Origin: Brachypodius melanocephalos
Taxonomy: Eukaryota > Chordata > Aves > Passeriformes > Pycnonotidae
Length of the DNA stretch: 64,000 nucleotides
Direction of reading: 5' to 3'
Assembly: GCA_013398615.1 (NCBI GenBank)
Contig: VZSR01001479.1
Location: 14,405,064 to 14,469,063, forward strand
In this document: piece after piece, positions 12,610 to 26,223 of the stretch
Layout of the letters: every line of letters begins with the position of its first letter
Numbering within the stretch: the first letter of the stretch is position 1
The notes under the pieces: model-generated
Seen by the model: only the letters and a program-made list of their open reading frames with translations
Database searches by the model: none
Told to the model about the DNA's origin: nothing
Program-made: the position numbers and the translations under genes

Positions 12610-13173
12610 TGCTGCAGCATCTGTCAACTGTGATACAAATACTAAGCTATAACTGTGCATTTATGACATTCAAACCTGCTCAGCAAAATCTCTCCTCCTC
12701 TCTGGTGCCTTTGCCCTTTTTCTACCTAGGGATCATCTTAAAAGTTGCCTAAGCAAACCTGCACCACAAATCATAAAGCATACATTTTGGTGGTCCTGTT
12801 GTACTGAACATTCCTTTGTACCGCAAAAATCACATTCTAATTAAATCCTTTCCCTGCAAAAAGCTTCGGGGCAGTCTCTAGGGTGGGACTTCTAGGAGTG
12901 GCAAATTTAACCACTGTGTTTCAGGAGAGCTCTGAGCCTGTTAGGCTGAGCAGGACTGAACGCAGCTGGAGAAGCTGGGGTTTGTGACCTTTTTCTGAAC
13001 TATCTGCAAGATTCTCACCTCAGCTGCAGTGTGGCTGTGGAGGTTATGCAATCACTGAATAAAGTAGTTTGGGATTTGGGTTGGGTTTTTTTTTTCAGTG
13101 ACTGTTTTATGACTCCAGGGATAGCCAGATCCATTGTGGGTTACGTCAGGAGGTGCAACAGCACACCAGTGTT

Positions 13174-13193
13174 TTCTCTCTCTCTCTCTCTCT
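13174..13193 (+). repeat. (TC)n microsatellite
   Basis: About ten TC dinucleotides run directly into TGCAG, so the repeat also resembles the polypyrimidine tract and AG of a splice acceptor. Confidence 0.85.
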
Positions 13194-16100
13194 GCAGCCT
13201 GCCTTCTGTATTGCAGACTCAGAAGCATTGCCAGCACAGTGTGAACACGTTCCCATTGTTTACAAGTTTCCGTTTTTATTTGGTGAGCCATGGCAGAGAA
13301 GAATTAATACAGACTGTGTACTGGGTAATCCCTGAATTATTAGAACCACAAATATATTTAATTGCATAGGATCCAGCAATATTCAACATTTCTTCTGAGT
13401 AGTAAATTCATCAGAACTGTACAAGGCCTTATAGATTAGCCCCTGTATGACACAGATTACTCACTAATTAGCCAAATGTAGTTTTTAAAGAAAAAATATA
13501 AGAACATCATGCCATACCAGAATTCAGCTAGCTCAGCAACTTAACATCAACAGAGGCCAAGGTCAGTGCTTAGGGAACATTTCTCTCAGAGAGTGTTTTT
13601 TCTCCCAGGACACTGTAGCAGTTTTTTGGCAAAGTTGAACAGTTTCCTGAGTCAGAGATGGCATTTGGATCATCATATTTAATAGCCAAGGGTGGAATCA
13701 TCCTTCACAAATCTTTCCAATCTTTTAAAAGCACACATCCATTTTTGCTGCTACAACTGGTGTTATGAGTCACAACAGCACTAAGCACCATGTTAAAGCA
13801 ATTGTTTTCTTATTGTTTAAAACCTGCTGCCTGGCAATTTCATTACTTTTCAGTTCACATCAGTTCACATTTATCTCAACTGTTAAGCATCTGAAGACCA
13901 CTGGTCACATTTGATGAGTTATAAGCTGATTCATTATTCTCTCCACACTCAGTAGAGAATCAGAGAGAAAAGTAAGCAAAATATTGAAGTGGTGGGAAGA
14001 AGGACTACAATCCTTCCTGGCAGTATTTGGGCTGTCTCTGACAGCTAGCAGCGATGTGGGAGAAGAGCTGTGCTCTGTAGCTACCCTAAAAAACCCATCA
14101 CATATCCCTGAAGAAATCTGTTAAAGGGGGAGTGAAGAACCTCTAAGACTCTTGTAGCTGTTCATTGGAAAAGGTTAACAAAGGAGAAAAAAAGTTCACC
14201 AACAATTCCCCTTAAAGCTTTGAATTCCTTCTGCTGCTGCAGAAAGAAACCAGACACTCAGCTCTACGCTCCTGCCAGTATTCCCTCAGTTGAAGAAGAC
14301 ACTTACCCAGGTGACAGTGAGTGTGAGGTTAAGACAGGCTTAATATCACAAGTAGATGAACATACTAAAGCGTCCTGAGGATGTGATGGCAAATAATGCT
14401 TCAGGATGGAAATTGCAATCTCCAGGAAATTTGCGATCCATGAATAATTTTTAAAGAGCTTACAAAAATTGGCAGAGGCTAACGCTGGCAAGGGAGAAGT
14501 TACATGGACCTTGCAATTTGCTAGCAAAATCCTTATTGATTAACCCAGCTCTGACACAGTATCAGTAACAGCAAGAGTGAGACCACCCTTTAGACATACC
14601 CAAATTTGAATCAGCCTCATCCCATGCTTTAGTGTTATAATTAACAACTGTGCTATGAGTGTGATGTTTGCAAACAACTAGGGACAAGACTTATATCACA
14701 TCCCTTGGCAGAAAATGAAACTGTATGTCTGTAGGTATTTGACATATGAGAAAATGCAAGGAAAAAGACCAGTAGAAGATAAGGGCAGGCTTCATATTCT
14801 CTCCTAGGTATGTAATGAGTTAAGAGTGCTATCAGGCCCAGCTTCTCACTTTGGGCTGTGAGGTGCAGTACAAGCCAAAAGCTGCAAGTTCCGACTGTGA
14901 GCTGTAGCAGCTCAGTTTGCAATCTGTCCTCTCCTGGTCTGCTGGTAGCTTCTGACCCTTCTCTTGCATTCTGCATCCTTGCAGGAGTTAGGCTTTTCTC
15001 AGAGTGAAGTCTCCCTGAAGAGAGCAATATCTTACTGTAGGCCATAGTATGACAGAGCTTCTAACTGCAGCAGGAGATGTGTTACTATGAATGCCTTCAT
15101 TGTATATGTCATATTTTGCGTTTGATAAATGAGCCCTGCAATGGGAGAGGTTTCCAGATGCAAGAAGTTCTCTGAGAGCTTCCTTAATAGAAAAAGCATT
15201 TGATGCTTGAAAGAGCATAGTAACAAGTTGGCACTGCATCTAAGCCTTTCATAACAGTTTAATTCACACCCTCTCTCCAAATGTAAATTAATCCAGATTG
15301 GGAAATGGTGGAAATCTGAAGCAATGCATGTAATTTGGTACAAGCATAGTGGTGGGGAACAAAGAATAAAAGAAAACACACTGCTCAAATCCTTGCATGA
15401 ACATTAAGCCAATGTTTGAAAGCCTTCTGGTACTGAGGCTAATAGCACTGCTGACTCCAGCAATCAGAAACTGAGCATAAGGCCCCAAACTTCCATCCCT
15501 GCACCCACTAAAAAAATTTCTAGTATTTAAAACTTTACAGTTCAGCTTTCCACCTCTTTTTCAGAATTAGGAGGGAAAAATTTTTAACGAAACCAAGCTA
15601 AGTGAGGGCTTTGGAAATTATGACTTCAGAGCATGGATTTTGAGGAAAAAGAAACCTCTCAATGAAAACAATATGGCAGAAAAATATTATTCTTCAAAAA
15701 AAGTACTTGCTGTGCATGTGTTGGAAAAACACACAGACACAGACTGAATCATGTTTGGAAATGCTTTTGTCGGGTCGCTATTCTGTAACATGGCTCCATT
15801 TTTTTTTTAAACAAAAATTTCCCCTCTAATTATTGATTTTTAAAAACCAGGCCACTTCCCATTAAAATGTTCCTAGGCATACCCTAGCAGAGCAAAGACT
15901 GGCATCCTGCAGGCAGTCAGGCAGGTGGCAGGGCCCTGGCATAAAAGCTGCCATTAGCATGAGCACTCTCTAGCTGGTTCTGCTTTTAGCCCTTAACCCT
16001 TTTCCATGCCCTTTGGAAAGGATGGGTGTATCAAGTCCTGAACCTGGGAGCTGTCTGGGGGGTGAGTCCGTGTTTGTGTAGGTGATGCAAAGCAGATGGA

Positions 16101-19100
16101 AGGTGTTTTGGTTACTGCAGATGTGAGAAAGGCATGACCTAGTGAACAGGACTCATTTGCTGCAAGAGGAGTAAATGACTGGAGATAGCAGTCAGTGTGT
16201 TAATGCAGCAGCTTTGCATGCAAACACACAAAGCTGACTGCCACAGATCTACATCCAGCTACATCCAGCCCTGCTCCCAGGAAAGGACCTGAGGTGTTAA
16301 TGTTATCTCTGATGTCAGAGTACAGGTCGCTCAAAATTAAAGATGTTCATAAATACAGCAGTGTTACTGTCTTAGGGGGAAGGTGGTTTATATCGCTTTC
16401 CTCTGATGACTTTACAGTGTGCAGTTATTTCTGCAAATGCTTATGTCCCAATGCCTGTCTCTTTGGATTCCTTGTGGTCAGTAAGACAGATTTTGGAGAC
16501 CCACACACAGGAAGCAGCAGCATCTTTATCTTTTCCAGCTAGAGGATAACTCGAAGAGTGCAGTTCCATGTCTGAAAACATGAAGGAGAATTTTCTACTG
16601 GCTTTTAGGATAACATGAAGCTGCATGGTGAGTAAGGGAACTGGGGTTTGTCTGATGCCAACAGACAATTCTAGAACAACTCAACCAGCTTGATATTAAA
16701 AATATTTACAACCATTACTTCCAGGATTTTGGCAGTCATTCTAGTGAACAGATGATCATATTATTTATTTCTGGGAAAGGAAGGGGGCACACATTGGAAC
16801 ATGTGAGGAGGTGGCCATTTTCATTTAGGAATTTGTGAATTCAAAAGCAAGCCTGCTTTGACCTGGGAAGAAACATCTCTCTGAAAATATTTTGCATGGT
16901 TTCAATCATACTCAATCACTGGTTGCCACAGAAATCTTCCTCAGGGACAGTGTTGGAGTTATCTGTGCTTATTTTTTCCTCTCCTGCACTGCTCAGCTGC
17001 ACAAAGGCTATGTAAAATTTATTTCTAAAGCAAGATTTGCTTTGTTTGAATTCATTCACAGACAAAATTCAGATATCATAGGAGCTGATGCAACTTGGCT
17101 GACTCATGCCACTGCTGAATTCTTTTAAAAATCTATTACTATAAGCTGAAGTCTACATCAATTTTATCTCCTTGAGTTCTTGATATTGCCACCCCTTTCT
17201 GATGATGGTTTAATAGGTGGAAGGATCATTGAGTTTGGTGGCAGATGTGCTCCTGTATATTCCTGAATGTTCATGAACATCTCCTGAGGTGTTTCCCCAT
17301 TCTTAAGCTCACACAATAACTCCAGTTTTCCTGTGGAAAACATTTCTTCATGCTATTCTTTGAAAAATACAAAGGCTTGAATTGACTTTAAAACATTTTT
17401 TTCTTTGCCCTTGCCACCACAGCGTTTTCCAGCCATCCTGGAAGGAGAGTTTTCAGGCTGTGGAAATGGAAGGTCAAGAAGGTTTTTACCCTTGAGACAC
17501 AGCTGGGGTGTAGAAGTTTACATCAGAGGATGGAAGGAGTGAGAGGTGTGCATCCCCTCTTTCCACTGACACCACTGGTCCTTCCTCTCTTCTGTCAGCA
17601 TGACTCTTTTGCCACAGCAATTCCATCCTTGTACAGAACTCTAGAACTGAAAAATTCAGGTTCACTCTATCTATACACAGCTGGGATCAGTTCTAAAGGG
17701 TGTTCATGCACCTCACAAAGGGCTCACTCATATGCTTCTGAAAACCCAGCTGTAAAATGTGCCAGTGAGATCCATCAAGTATTTTGTGATAACTATCCTT
17801 CTATTTTTTTTTTTTTTTCCCTGAAGAGTTAGAAGCTGAGCTCAGTTGAAAACTGGTGCAGTGTTTTAGGCTTCAAACACTTATATATACATTTTAAAAA
17901 GCTGATTTCTCTGTATATACCTGCTAAAGACAGCTCATCCTTAGCTCAGTGCTTTCTGACTCTCATTTAAAACAGAACCCATGAGAGCAAGAAATAAAAT
18001 AGCAAAATGGTGGTGAACACCATTCACCTGGTATAAAAGAGTCAGTCAGCAGAAAAGTGTTGAAATTCAACTACCATCCCCCACACAAAAGAAAACCCAA
18101 CCCAGTCTACCAATGCATCTAGTCCTTACTAAAAATTCAGGACTCTTCAGAATTTTTTTCTCATCCCGAATCACAGACTGACACATTGCAAAGGTGTTCT
18201 CACAAATATATTTTAAGAACCAAGGAAATAGTGAATATCACTATTAAAGCATCTTTCCTTTTTACTGACTGACAAAACCCCTTAATTAATGCAGAGTTAG
18301 GATTTCCTGACAGTAGTTGGAGCTCTTATAAAATATCAGCTTCAGCAAAATTGAGACTTTTGGAAGCCAGGAAATACAGAGTTTAGGTCAACATTCAAGC
18401 AACCTTTATTTTTCCCTCCTGGGAGCTGGCAGTAGGAACAGGGAACTGGCAGTATTTTCTGAGTTGATTATTGCTATGTCAAATGGTAGAAAACCTAGTA
18501 AACCCTGTCAGTAGTGAAAATAGGAGGCCATACCTTCAGATGGGGCCTCAGCCCCAGAGTGCTCATCATTCCTGTGGGTGGGATCAAAAGTGCAAAGTAA
18601 AGTAGGAAAAATATTCTAAGGGCTTAATAATATGTGTGTGACTAAATGGTGAGTCGGGGGAAAAGATAAAATTTAGTTGTCATGGATTTTTTTCTCTAGG
18701 AAATTGGGTCAGAGCATGCGTGTAAAAGAAGTGTCACTTTGAATACACTTTTCCAAAGACAAGGGGTGCCTGAGCTACAGTAGTTATATACTGTGTTCTC
18801 TGAAAATCACTCACTGAAAAGGTGAATTATTTCCATTACAGGTGTATAAAGGTTGAATTGAATATTGCTTTATTATCATCTGTATTTCCTGGTTTCTCAG
18901 AAGTTCAAATAATGCTGATATTGACTTTATGGAAACAAGTGAGCAGCCTTAACCGTATGTCAGCAGTTTTTCAGCAAAGTAATGTTTTTAATAAGGACTT
19001 TTTTTTCTTTTTTTTAAGATCTTACCAGTTCTTCAGGTGCTTGTAGTTACTGTTGCAGCAACAGCACTAATGAAATGAAATAAACATGTGACTCTGAAGC

Positions 19101-21500
19101 CCTGTTCTCTCTATTGCTACATTGAAGGAGGTTGTCACCCCTCACTGAAGTCTTTGGCGTGTGAAGTTATCAACACTGTAATGAGAGAATCCTCAGAAAT
19201 TATGGTTCCACCTTTATTCCAATAAATACCTAAGGAAGAAAATGATGGGTCTCTTCTCCCTCCCATTCATTTCCCATTACCCATCATTACTGCCTGAGAA
19301 AATTTTGTTCTTCTCTTCCAGCCCTATTAACCCATTAGCTTTCTAGAAGCTATTAGCACCTAAGGAGTTTCTAATACTTCACAGTGGGCTTACAGCCCAT
19401 GCTCCCTTGCATATGCAGATTCTCCAAGCCTGCATTTCTGTTCTCAGGTCTGTTTTCAATGCCCTCCAGCTTTCTCCACGTGCCAGATTACGTGACAAGT
19501 TGTTGAAGAGGACAGCCAAAGAAGGACCTATCTTTCCCTACCAGTGCAAGGTGCATTTGGGTCCCAAAGCTGGAGCGGAGATGCTGTGGGGTTGCCTGCT
19601 TCCCACTCGCTTCTCTTGTTCTCCACCCCATTTCCCAGTATCCCATCACTACCATTCCTTACTTCCACATGATGCTAGACTTTATTTCACTAGGACACAG
19701 ATAACTGTTGTAGGTTGAAATGTGTTCATACATTTTAATGCATGAAACTTCCTTAAATCAAGAAAGATCTTTGTGTCACCATTTGGCTTTACAAATGAAT
19801 CTTACTGTGTACAGAAGATTAACTAATTTAGGGACTTGCTTCTCTGTCAAGCAAATCTAGAATCAAATTCAGAGAAGCTGTTGAAAGAAGTCCAAGCTTC
19901 ATGAAAATTCAAACTTGAATCCAGACTTCATCAAAAGTTGGGGGAAATCCAGATGTCTGTTTTAGGGTCAGATTCACTTATAACAAGTGAAATTTAAAAA
20001 GTTTTTTTTATGCAAATATATCTAGAGCTGGAAGATTTTGTAGGTTGGTTAGTTGTTTTTTGCAAAAAAGGGAATATTACCAGATCTACCAGAATTATTA
20101 AATAATAATTATTGGTAAGGATCAAGGGAAATAATTTGCATTGGATTAGTGCAGCTCATTAGAAATGAAATTTGGAACACGTAGTCCTTGCAATGGTGAC
20201 ATCTATCCTAGTAAATTAAATGAAGTCAGAGGATATTACCAAATGTTAAGACTAATTTGTCAGCATTGTGACATCCTTAGAACACTTTTTGTGGTCTTTT
20301 TGAGTGGAGCAACACCATGATTCTCCCAGGAAACTCACCAGTGCCATGTAGGAATCAATTTTATCTATCCAGAACCAGATATTTTGGGGATTAGTTTTGT
20401 TTCAAAATACAGGAAGGAGCCAGTATTCCTTTCTCGAATCCTGTCCCATTCATATAACAATACCTCCTCTGGTCCCTGGCATTGGGCCAAGATTTAAGAT
20501 TTTTATTTCATTCTCCTTTTGGTACACCATGGTACATAACAGCTGTGCCAGACTATACCCAGTCTGGGATGAATCAGCGATGAATCAGAGGTGAGTATTT
20601 CTTAGCACCCATGAAAGGGATGCTCTGATGCTGTGGGGATGTATGGAGCCATAGAGATGGCGTCAACTGAGGAGGCTGAGTGCTTAGTCCTCTCTTCCAT
20701 GCCTGGGAATGGTGGTGACTCTAGCTGTACAAAAAGCCCCATCATGATCCAGGTTTTGTTTCCAACAAAATGCCTGATGAACTGCAAGGCATTGTTATCA
20801 GGTTGGGCCTGAGGAAAAGAATTGCTGCTTCTTGACACTTAGCCCAGTGCTGAGTAGCTGAGTAGAAATTTAATTCTGCTCAGGTTCCTTCACTGAATAT
20901 GAAATAGTACCAAAAGCACTCTGCAATAATTTATTTTATATTTTAATACTCTATCTTGAAATGCAAGATTTGTCAAAAAACCTGTGGGAGGCAGGTGCCC
21001 AAATCTCACCAAGTTTCCAACAGATTTATTCTCTCTGGTGCTTTAAATCCTTGTGTAGAGAACTGAATTTTATGTTGGCCTGAATAAAATACAAGATTAA
21101 CTTTAGGCATGGGCCTGGATCTGTGGACTTCTCATATTTAAAATTTAGTACCCTCTCAGAAGTTATCTGAACCAGACAATTTTGTTTCTTTTTTTGGTCG
21201 GCTGTTTCTTTTTTCTTTTTCTTAATATCTCTTTTACCACTGCCAAGAGTATGAGGAGGACATAAGCTGTTCAAAGGATAAAATTTCACTTTTATGAATA
21301 TTTTTGAGATTTATCTTTGTTCTAATTAGCAATGCAATCTGAAAATTTTGCAGTCCTTAAAAAAACACCCCAAAACTTCTGCAAGAAAAATGAAACTGAT
21401 GGAAATGATGGCACCTTTTTATTTATGTTACAGCATATGCTAACACTATGCTAACTTAAATTGAAGCCATAGTGATTTAGAAATGAAAATGTTTTACTCT

Positions 21501-21540
21501 GAAAAAAAAAAAAAAAAGAAAAAGAAAAACAAAAGAAGAA
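21501..21540 (+). repeat. A-rich tract
   Basis: A run of about 16 A residues is followed by A-rich, G-interrupted sequence. It lies immediately before the duplicated open frame at 21.57 kb. There is no AATAAA before it. Confidence 0.7.
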
Positions 21541-21571
21541 GGGAATGCTTTGAAGCTGTCAGAACATTTGT

Positions 21572-21916
21572 ATGGCTTTCTTAAAACGTTTTCATGGAAT
21601 TGACATTATTTCTAAAGTTATTCTTCTCAAAGCATCTGATTTTTCCACTGATGTATTTTCTTTGACCACTTTTAAAGCTCCTGTACTAGAGTTATTGAGG
21701 AAAAAAGCTCAGAGTAGTGATTGTGACATTATTTCCAAAGTTATTCTTCTCAAAGCATCTGATTTTTCCACTGATGCATTTTCTTTGACCACTTTTAAAG
21801 CTCCTGTACTAGAGTTATTGAGGAAAAAAGCGCAGAGTAGTGATTGTGACACTTTGCCGTGGCGATGCAAATTTATTTTAGAAACAAGGTCTCTCGTTCT
21901 CAGAAGCTCATTCTAG
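21572..21916 (+). CDS. Hypothetical 114-aa open frame made mainly of two 41-residue repeats
   Basis: The frame starts MAFLKRFHGI and then carries two tandem copies of a 41-residue unit (DIISKVILLKASDFSTD... to ...LRKKAQSSDC). It ends after about 22 unrelated residues. The copies (21,602-21,724 and 21,725-21,847) differ at three bases, two of them synonymous and one V-to-A. The 123-bp period is a multiple of three, so the frame is kept. An AATAAA follows at 22,021-22,026. I do not recognise the protein. Composition is AT-rich, no splice partner is evident, and this may simply be a non-coding duplication. Confidence 0.15.
   Translation: MAFLKRFHGIDIISKVILLKASDFSTDVFSLTTFKAPVLELLRKKAQSSDCDIISKVILLKASDFSTDAFSLTTFKAPVLELLRKKAQSSDCDTLPWRCKFILETRSLVLRSSF
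21602..21847. repeat. 123-bp tandem duplication (two copies, three mismatches)
   Basis: Units at 21,602-21,724 and 21,725-21,847 are identical except for T/C, T/C and T/G differences. After the second copy only GACA continues before the sequence diverges. The near-identity implies a recent event or homogenisation. Confidence 0.95.
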
Positions 21917-24900
21917 ACTTGGTGCTGGTGCTACTATTTCACGATGGCTATTTTGCTACTATGTTGCTTTTGTGAGAACTCTCATCTCGGGTACATCCAT
22001 GCAACCAGAAAGGAAATGTTAATAAAGATTCACAAGCTGCAACAGCCTAACAGAATGAGATGAGACCTTATGCAGAAGTTTTCCAGGCAGGGGAGCACAC
22101 CAGGTTGCCCCTTGAAGAGAGCAAGTGATGTTTCCCCTGTTTGCAACATTCATCCCCATTCGTAGATGGGGGCCACTTCAGGTTCAGTAAAGAGCCAGTG
22201 TGCTCTGGCAGATGACTGCCGCAGATGACCTAAAATGTGTCACCCTGTCATTCTGATTTCATATAGTGCATGCCCTTGCTTGGAGATAGCACCATGTTCT
22301 TGAAAGACACAAGGAAGGCAAACTCACAGCTGTGACCCTTTAAACTGAGAGGAAATTAGAGTGGAAACTGACATTCAGAAGGAATTAGATCTGCAACTAT
22401 CGAATTGCCTACCCTTTTCTGGCACATTAGAGATGTGATTTGTTTCCTCTGTATTAGCTGAGATAGAGACACATTCTCGGCATTACCTAATCTTGGGCAG
22501 AAAAGCAAAACTGTAGTGATCAGATTCATAAACTGTAAAAGTGGTGTTTCCACCACTTATGACAACAGCAAATTATTCTGATTAAAAAAACAGGCTTGTG
22601 TTATGTTCACTCAGGTGCAACCTGCTTAGGGACATCTCTGCTTGAGGATGAGAGATTGATTGGTCTGAAAGACAATACGGTGCAAACAGGGCATTCAGAT
22701 GGCATCACCCTTTTCTCTGACTTTCCTAAGGACTTAAAGTTCGTTGTAAGTCTAGAAGTTTTTTTAGAGAACCATAAATCATGGCTGCAGTCTTCCACAG
22801 ACAGGGATGCCTAAAAAGAAATTAATCCTCTGATGGGCTTTGTGGGACTAATTTGGGTAGTTTTCGTACATCGCTTTGAGCTTTGGCATTCTTAGGTGTG
22901 TTTCCTCAAATATTGGCTATTTCCATGAAGTCATTTCACCCAACATGGGAAGATGTGCACCTCTGTAGTGAGATGCATGGCCACAGGCTAGTGATGCACA
23001 ACAACCCAGTGAGAAAGTGAGGCAGTGCAGTTTATGTGGCAGCTGAACAGAGAATTGGGACAGAGATTTGCTGGAGTGTACTCCCAACAGAGAGTGGCAC
23101 CACAGTTGATGAAAATAACAATATTGTGTAAATTTCTAGGTTAAATTCACAGATACGCTAATAACATGGACATGGACATATCTATCTTTTCAAAATGTGT
23201 TGATTACATGATTAATACCTCTTATTCCCTGGTTCCATAGATCAAAGAGGTCTTTTGCTGCTTGTAGTAAGGCCTGGCTCCATTCCTTTCTCTTCTATTT
23301 TCCCTGTTGCTGGTAATGCAGATGAAGGAATTTTTTTATCCTAATTTGTTGTCCTATGCCATATTCCCACTTGCAAAGTCTTTATACCCCAGAAATTACT
23401 TCCAAGAAATGTTCAGCTGCACAATAATTATGAAGTTTCACTAGACTTGTGTCTTCATAGGCTTCCCATCATTCATTAGACCTTCTCTTCTACACACTTT
23501 CCTCCTTTACTGACCTGAATTATTTGGAGCAGACCTTCTTTTTAAGGGCAATCTAGTTGCATTTCATCCTCCCAGTGAGTGCTCAGCCTCATATGCATAT
23601 AGAAATCTTACAGAAATCCTACAAAGCAAAATTTTAATTTGTAAAGTGAAAAAATGGGCTTTTTAGTAGTTGTGATACTAAACTAACCATTCAGTGCACA
23701 GCCTACAACTAGTCCGAAACTGTCTCTCTTGTGAAAAATTAGATGGAACTATTTTCTCATTTCCTATCAACTTTATAGCAAACAATGAGGAATAAAAATA
23801 CACTTTAAATATCACTAAGATGATAAGAGTTCCTTTTTAACGTTTCATACTGGTTTGTTTTATGACCTTATGAAAGAAGTTGGGGCGAAAATGGCTAGAT
23901 TGAGTGTCTTTAATAAAGATATTTAAAATAATATTTGTTATAGGTAATTATTTTAACACTCTTTATATTTGTACTGCTGAAAAATGGAAGCATATTACAC
24001 AGAACAGGTTGTTAATCTATGTGAAAGAAGGGCATGATAAAGTATCCATTATGCTGACACAGCTGAATTGAAAACCTCCACTGAGCCAGTCAGTGGATGC
24101 TGAGCAGACTCTAACATATTCTTGAAGAGTGGCTGAAAGCAAGTTTAAGACAATTGACAAATTCTCAGGAACTTTTGGAATGTATATTCTCCTCACAGCT
24201 GCCTCCTTATCCCACTGCTGTGGGTGCTGGCTGGAAAAGGACATCTGCAAAGGGTGAAAAACAAACAAAGTAAGTAATTATGCTGTGGATTAAACCAACA
24301 GTCCTACAGCCCTAGGGGTGATTCCATAGAGCCATATCCCTCTGGGACTCTTGTTAGGTTTTATGAGATCCCAGTCCTGCAGCTGTGTGATTCTCTGGCT
24401 GTACAATCAGCCAAACTGCTGAGGAGAGAGCCGAGGTGAGTGTTTCAGTTTGCCAGTTCTGTATCTTCATTTTCTCTAAATATTTAGTGCAGACTAATTG
24501 GCTATCCATTGTCTGAGCAAGATGGAGAACTGGATGAGAATCACTTGGCTGAGATTGTACAAGTTCAAAATGATGATTACAGGATTTGGGAAGCAACACT
24601 AGCAATTAAGCAAGCAGCAGAGTGGAGGAAGTATACTTCCCATCAATTGTGCAGATGGCAGCCTGGGCTGCTGTTGCTCAAGAATGTAAGTGTTGGGTAC
24701 TCCTAAATGTGTACATTGGCAAGAAAAAGGGAAGCAGATGTCACCTGGACCACTGAGTGTCTGCATGAATTCAAGTCCTTCATGGAAACCCAGAAACCTT
24801 TAAAGCAGTTTTCCTGGATGTGGTGCCATAACCCATCCTGAGACAGCTGCTCATGCAGGACATATCTGCTCACTAGGAAAAGCTGTTTTCTGGGAGACCT

Positions 24901-26223
24901 GTGTGCTGAGTCCTGTGCTGCCTGCCAGTTGACTGACTTCTCAGTAAATCCAGCTTTCTTTTATAGCTGGTATTTTCCAGGGGCTGAGGAAATACCTCCT
25001 GGGGCAGTTTCTGTCTGTTCATGGGTTTGATGCTCTCTGGATGAATTGTGACGAGATTGCACTGGAGCAGTCTTGGATGTCCTGCTCACACCCTCTGAGG
25101 TCTGAAAGCATGAAAGCTTGACTGACTAAGCTGAAAAACTTGCAAAGTAAGAACTTTTTTGTTTTGTCCTGGTTTGAAAATGTGTTTTAATGAATATCTT
25201 ATCTGAATAAGCTTTGTGCTATGTGGGATTTGCATTTATTTTCTTCCTGAAGCATGTCAGATCAAATAGAAACACAAACTACACAACACAGAGGTCTCCT
25301 CGTGGTTTGCACTGCTGTGTGCTCTTTTTATTGTAATTGGATAGGACTTATAGCATAAATCTGAAAAATTATAAACTAAAAAAGCAAAAAGGCAATTGTT
25401 TCTGTCTGACTGTAGACATATTTTACTCCATTTGAAAATGTGAAGTTGGAAACAGCTTCCTAAGGTGACAGCCTAGTACTGCTGAACAATGGGACTTTTG
25501 CCACTGACGCTAGTGGGAGCATAATTTCACTCATTTTTCATGCAGTATCTACTCTTTCTAGGTCCTGTCCTTTGGTCCTTTAGCCTTGCAAACAGGTACT
25601 CACGCCTGTTCAAATGATACGCGTTTGGTGTTCATAAATCTGTTCCCACTACTGAATTCAGAACCAAAGACAATAGACTCAGCGCAGAACAAAATCCTTT
25701 CGCATCCCGTTGATTATTTCCATACTTAACGGCCCAGCTAGGGGCTAATACCAGAGGATGCTGCCGGACTTTCCTTTGTACGCACAGGGCAATCGTGGGG
25801 GATCACGACAGAATCGACGCGGCCCCGCTGCTTGCGCGGGGCAGGGGGTGCCCGCAGCGCCCAAGTAACTCGCGGGGCGGGGAAGCGCCGGCTGCTGCCG
25901 TGCATGCGTGTGCGGGCAGCGGGGCCGGGGCGAGGGCCGCTCTCGCACAGCGGCCCCGGCCCTGCAGCCCCGCCGCCCGCCCGCCCCCGCACGGGGCGCC
26001 CCTCCCGCCTCCGCGGCCCCGCGCCCGGGCGGGCGCTCGCTGCGAGCGCGGCGCGGCCGGGGAAAGGCGGCTCCCGCCGGGCCCAGCGCGGCGGCGGATG
26101 GCGGGGGGGCCGCGCCCGGCGGGGGCCGGCGGGGGCGCCCGCTGAGCGGCGGCGACGGCGGCGATGCCGAGGGGCCCGGCTCGGCGGGGCGCGCCCGCGG
26201 GGCCATGAGGGCGGACTCCGGCC

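Larger units (their letters stand above)
11060..25740. other. Gene-poor intergenic region upstream of RHOQ
   Basis: No recognisable protein-coding exon was found. Contents listed separately are a pyrimidine tract with splice-like borders at 13.2 kb, an E-box/M-box motif at 12.6 kb, a TATA-like element with a downstream donor at 15.94-16.06 kb, and the A-rich tract and 123-bp duplication at 21.5-21.85 kb. The other open frames are short, unrelated to known families and scattered on both strands. Confidence 0.6.
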
